Position numbers and translations under genes: made by a program. From Lentisalinibacter sediminis (GTDB lineage Bacteria > Pseudomonadota > Gammaproteobacteria > Steroidobacterales > Woeseiaceae), in contig NZ_JAPDRF010000005.1 in NCBI RefSeq assembly GCF_040706615.1, forward strand, positions 248,001 to 312,000: a stretch of 64,000 nucleotides of DNA, written 5' to 3'. Of the stretch, positions 63,794-64,000 are shown piece by piece (the stretch's first letter is position 1; each line of letters opens with the position of its first letter). The notes under the pieces are model-generated. The model did not search any database, was not told the origin of the DNA, and saw only the letters and a program-made list of their open reading frames with translations.

Positions 63794-64000
63794 TTAGCTG
63801 TCCGCCAGGCTGGTGCTGCGGGTGATCGTCTCCCACTTGTGCTGGCCGCCGCGCCACCAGCGGAACAGGCCCTGCAGGCGCCAGAGCGCGGTCAGCTGGC
63901 GATAGCCGAAGTTCTCCACCACGGCGATCACGTACAGCAGCAGCAGGTCGCGCGTACGCGGGTACATGTGGAACGACAGCTCCTCCAGCATGATCGCGCT
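63794..64000 (-). CDS. Probable family 2 glycosyltransferase, C-terminal end only
   Basis: The last 68 residues are visible; the gene enters from the right edge. They hold a hydrophobic helix (LLLLYVIAVVENFGYRQLTA) followed by LWRLQGLFRWWRGGQHKWETITR. This helix plus W-R-G-x-x-x-W-x-x-x-x-R ending resembles the tail of membrane-bound PgaC/BcsA-like glycosyltransferases. The assignment rests on the tail alone. Confidence 0.5.
   Translation of the reverse strand, partial: SAIMLEELSFHMYPRTRDLLLLYVIAVVENFGYRQLTALWRLQGLFRWWRGGQHKWETITRSTSLADS

Overview
The window is a high-GC chromosomal segment of a gammaproteobacterium. The evidence is the replication block gyrB-recF-dnaN-dnaA / rpmH-rnpA-yidC-mnmE, a glnA-ntrBC nitrogen regulon, the grxC-secB-gpsA cluster and a beta-type glutamine synthetase with an adenylylation site. 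The flavour is that of free-living, aerobic, Chromatiales/Ectothiorhodospiraceae-like bacteria, but the family cannot be fixed from sequence alone. No prophage, insertion sequence, CRISPR array or tRNA was found.

Layout. 1-436: the 5' part of a secreted Kazal-repeat protein, cut by the window edge. 510-7788 (minus): a tightly overlapped series of a SAM methyltransferase, Nudix hydrolase, DUF1254/DUF1214 pair, membrane diguanylate cyclase, DJ-1 protein, and the envelope set yibQ-ctpA-envC. 7839-10197 (plus): yibN-like rhodanese, grxC, secB, gpsA. 10220-12373: trmL, a class 1B dihydroorotate dehydrogenase and a peroxiredoxin-like protein. 12477-17225 (minus): ntrC, ntrB, a DUF4124 gene and glnA, with a textbook sigma54/NtrC control region. 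17264-21962 (plus): glyQS, gmhB and a plsC-like acyltransferase. 21969-30831: the origin region. The dnaA-dnaN spacer has three perfect DnaA boxes and an AT-rich stretch, and is the likely oriC. 30847-46085: an alpha/beta hydrolase-OsmC fusion and mnmE, then about 12.6 kb of accessory genes separating mnmE from mnmG. These are a Baeyer-Villiger-type monooxygenase, a sigma54-preceded sensor kinase, a NarL-type regulator, a membrane-tethered receiver protein, a Tat-exported multicopper oxidase, an XRE-cupin regulator, a VOC protein, a small beta-barrel protein and a hydrolase-NatAB ABC operon. 46308-53557: mnmG followed at once by an oligopeptide ABC transporter with fused ATPases. 53520-57239: DUF945 protein, di-haem cytochrome c and an iron-sulfur photolyase. 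57477-62108: an AcuI-like reductase followed by prpBCD, which together would convert acrylyl-CoA to propionyl-CoA and feed it through the methylcitrate cycle. 62113-64000: an OmpA-type protein with calcium-binding repeats bracketed by REP-like palindromes, a heavily base-paired spacer, and the 3' end of a probable glycosyltransferase.

Points most worth following: (i) ntrB and rnpA have no ATG, GTG or TTG near their conserved N-termini, but each has an in-frame CTG overlapping the preceding stop (CTGA), so the window uses all four NTGA junctions; (ii) a receiver domain tethered to the membrane with a periplasmic tail lies beside a cysteine-rich, sigma54-preceded kinase and a copper oxidase; (iii) REP arms enclose a roughly 220-bp multi-hairpin segment. 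All assignments rest on reading motifs by eye; no database search was run.
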